From Halobacteriales archaeon QS_4_69_31 (GTDB lineage Archaea > Halobacteriota > Halobacteria > Halobacteriales > Haloarculaceae): a DNA stretch of 48,048 nucleotides. Where the stretch lies: the NCBI GenBank assembly GCA_003021655.1, contig PXRP01000038.1:1-48048 (forward strand). The letters run 5' to 3'. Of this stretch, positions 46,970-48,048 are shown piece by piece. Every line of letters starts with the position of its first letter. Positions within the stretch are counted from its first letter, which is position 1. Under the pieces are notes generated by a model, which made no database searches, was not told where the DNA came from, and worked only from the letters and a program-made list of their open reading frames with translations. The position numbers and the translations under genes are program-made.

Positions 46970-47665
46970 TCAGTCGGGAAGGGGGAACTCGTCGATGGCG
47001 CCGCGCCGGCCGTCGAGGACGGCGAATCGCTCACCTCGTCGCTGTTCCAGCCATCGAAGCAGCCGCTCGGCCCAGTTCAGTTTCCGCCGTTTCAACGGGC
47101 CGACCGAGGGGTCGTCGAAGTCCCAGCCGACGAACCGCAATGAGGCGGCGCCGCAGTGGTCGGCCAGGAAGGCCGCCCGGTCGCCGTCGGTGAAGCCGCC
47201 GGGGTTACAGACGGGGCCGGCCGGCGCGGCCTGTGTCGTCGGGAGGACGCTCCCGAGCGCGAGCGCCGGCACCCGCTCGCGCAGCGCCGGTTCGTTGTCG
47301 CCGTGGGCGTGGACGGCGACGGGCACGCCCGCGTGGGTCAACTCGCGGGCCACGTCGCCCTCCTCGTCCAGGTCGGTGACCATGCAGTCGACGGCGACGC
47401 CGGCCTCCCGACAGACCGCCGCGGCGTCGGAGGCGGCGACGACGGCGTCGGCGCTCCGGGCGTCGGCGAGGTCCTCTTCCAGCGACGGGCCGGCGCCCGC
47501 GACGGCGACCGTCCGGCCGGCGAAATCGAGGTCGGCGGGGGTCAGTACGTCGGCGCCGGCGACGAGGTCGGCCAGCAGGTCGCGGGCGCGCTCGTCGTCG
47601 GCGCGGGGGAACCCGAAGTCCGCGAGGACGGCCTCGTAGACGGGTTCCCAGGTGTCGAAGTCCAT
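46970..47665 (-). CDS. mptE: 6-hydroxymethyl-7,8-dihydropterin pyrophosphokinase MptE
   Basis: A 231-residue archaeal enzyme of the MptE (DUF115) family. It transfers pyrophosphate from ATP to 6-hydroxymethyl-dihydropterin for tetrahydrofolate or methanopterin synthesis. Features: start MDFDTWEPVYEAVLADFGFP, the loop VAVAGAGPSLEEDL (about residues 52-65), VVAASDAAAV, and DCMVTDLDEEGDVA. GFTDGDRA and RFVGWDFDDPSVGPLKRRKL near the C-terminus are also family features. The start is supported by a TATA box (GGTTTATT, minus strand) at 47692-47699, about 30 nt upstream. Confidence 0.9.
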   Translation of the reverse strand: MDFDTWEPVYEAVLADFGFPRADDERARDLLADLVAGADVLTPADLDFAGRTVAVAGAGPSLEEDLADARSADAVVAASDAAAVCREAGVAVDCMVTDLDEEGDVARELTHAGVPVAVHAHGDNEPALRERVPALALGSVLPTTQAAPAGPVCNPGGFTDGDRAAFLADHCGAASLRFVGWDFDDPSVGPLKRRKLNWAERLLRWLEQRRGERFAVLDGRRGAIDEFPLPD

Positions 47666-47691
47666 GGCTGTCGCTCACTAGGTGCGGCCAC

Positions 47692-47755
47692 AATAAACCG
47701 GTATAGCCGAAATGGCACGTCTCGGTACCCCTACCCAGGTGCCCTTTCGGCCTTC
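47692..47755. promoter_or_regulatory. mptE promoter and upstream hairpin
   Basis: The minus-strand TATA box is at 47692-47699. Upstream of it, GCCGAAATGGCAC (47706-47718) pairs with GTGCCCTTTCGGC (47739-47751) at 12 of 13 positions around a 20-nt loop. The arms could be an operator for mptE or an RNA stem on either strand. Confidence 0.45.
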
Positions 47756-47950
47756 ACACCCCCGTTTCGGGGCCTCGGGTATAAGTTTTCTGCATGTACG
47801 AGGCTCCCAAAAGGCGCAGAGGGCGACCGGACGCGGCGGTTCGGCGACGGGTCGGTCGCCGAAACCGACGGTCAGAGAGTGCCCGGCGGGTGGTTTCGCG
47901 ACTGTTCGCCGAGACGGCCGGTCCGGCGCATCGGCGGTCCGTTCCGGGGG
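47752..47950. other. gene-less stretch beside the right-edge IS element
   Basis: I see no convincing gene here. An AT-rich GGTATAAGTTTT at 47778-47789 looks like a TATA box on the plus strand, but the only nearby ATG (47794) is too close to it and opens an Arg-rich frame that runs on into the transposon end. It may be remnant DNA cut by that insertion. Confidence 0.3.
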
Positions 47951-47958
47951 GTGAACTA

Positions 47959-48002
47959 CCCCACCCTACCGCTCGCCTGACGGCTCGCGCTTGAGGGTGG
48001 GG
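47959..48002 (-). repeat. right-end hairpin of the second IS element
   Basis: CCCCACCCT (47959-47967) and AGGGTGGGG (47994-48002) are identical to the arms at 3089-3123, with a different 26-nt interior that contains CGCTCGCC and GGCTCGCG. The interior varies while the arms and end are fixed. Confidence 0.75.
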
Positions 48003-48048
48003 CTTCCTGTTTCGACGACGCACTTTGCAGACACCGAGGTATCCACAG
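47966..48048 (-). CDS. tnpB: TnpB C-terminus (5' part outside the window)
   Basis: The last 26 codons of a tnpB gene read VDTSVSAKCVVETGSPTLKR and then EPSGER before a TAG at 47966-47968. They align with the end of the intact TnpB (TRVVSASRVIERGSPTLN), which fixes the frame and family. The sequence is too short to say whether the protein is complete. The CDS 3' end overlaps the right-end hairpin, as in the other copy. Confidence 0.8.
   Translation of the reverse strand, partial: VDTSVSAKCVVETGSPTLKREPSGER

Larger units (their letters stand above)
47951..48048 (-). mobile_element. right end of a second IS200/IS605-family element (cut by the window edge)
   Basis: The minus strand ends with the tnpB 3' end, a hairpin and GGGGTAGTTCAC. 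This matches base for base the end of the element at 1285-3131 through the last 17 nt. The body lies beyond 48048. The two elements are about 44.8 kb apart and in opposite orientation. Confidence 0.85.

Noticed and set aside
47794..47994. Possible small Arg-rich plus-strand gene
   Set aside because: The TATA-like sequence is only about 10 nt before the ATG, and the frame runs into the transposon end; no family resemblance.
1285..48048. Composite transposon bounded by the two IS elements
   Set aside because: IS200/IS605 elements mobilise short single strands using a left and a right end in the same orientation; these are inverted, 45 kb apart, and enclose core genes.

Overview
The window is a piece of a haloarchaeal chromosome (class Halobacteria; I cannot place the genus). 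Evidence: very high GC with strong G/C third positions, acidic proteins, twin-arginine lipoprotein signals, AT-rich TATA boxes about 26-30 nt before start codons with almost no leader, and archaeal genes such as TFB, PurO IMP cyclohydrolase, MptE, class I HMG-CoA reductase, TrmB and a Vms1-type peptidyl-tRNA hydrolase.

Layout. 1-1.2 kb: an AAA+ ATPase cut by the left edge. 1.3-3.1 kb: a complete IS200/IS605 element (tnpA + tnpB) inserted just upstream of a decayed PAS-sensor gene. 3.6-4.8 kb: a thiolase. 4.9-5.3 kb: a tnpB 3' fragment that keeps its right-end hairpin and cuts off a DUF4260 gene. 5.3-11.1 kb (minus strand): a cation/proton antiporter with TrkA domains, an MBL hydrolase, LarE, a MinD-like stub, Vms1 and a DUF5802 protein. 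11.2-16.2 kb: Pcm-like methyltransferase, a divergent pair (small membrane protein / HerA-like ATPase), and a secreted protein with YadA-head-like repeats, a peptidase S74 domain and a coiled coil. 16.2-21.9 kb: a TrmB regulator with a clear inverted repeat upstream, a frameshifted DUF255 thioredoxin-fold gene, a PLP aminotransferase, zinc-ribbon proteins and a small membrane protein. 22.1-25.7 kb: HMG-CoA reductase and a bacterial-type NAD-dependent DNA ligase. 25.8-27.0 kb: tRNA-Gln(CUG), a scar that joins two polar-amino-acid ABC genes, and a GNAT acetyltransferase. 27.4-33.7 kb: a complete five-gene dipeptide/oligopeptide-type ABC operon. 33.8-37.7 kb: PurO, a haloarchaeal unknown, TFB and a translationally coupled MinD-like pair. 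37.9-45.3 kb: an XPD/DinG-type helicase, a TAT lipoprotein, an S9 peptidase, a tiny membrane protein, an F420-type LLM oxidoreductase and a DUF4112 protein. 45.5-47.7 kb: a GlcD/D-LDH-type FAD oxidase and MptE. The right edge enters the 3' end of a second tnpB, in opposite orientation to the first.

Two themes stand out. First, three IS200/IS605-family right ends, each ending in a hairpin plus TAG(T/C)T(C/G)AC, overlap tnpB 3' ends and are candidate omega-RNA loci; one of them persists without its transposase body. Second, gene decay is frequent: PAS sensor, DUF4260, MinD stub, ABC SBP-permease chimera, a coding-like fragment abutting tRNA-Gln, and frameshifts in DUF255 and a small zinc-finger gene. 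The most unusual intact gene is the TAT-exported repeat/S74 protein. I found no CRISPR array, rRNA or obvious defence island.
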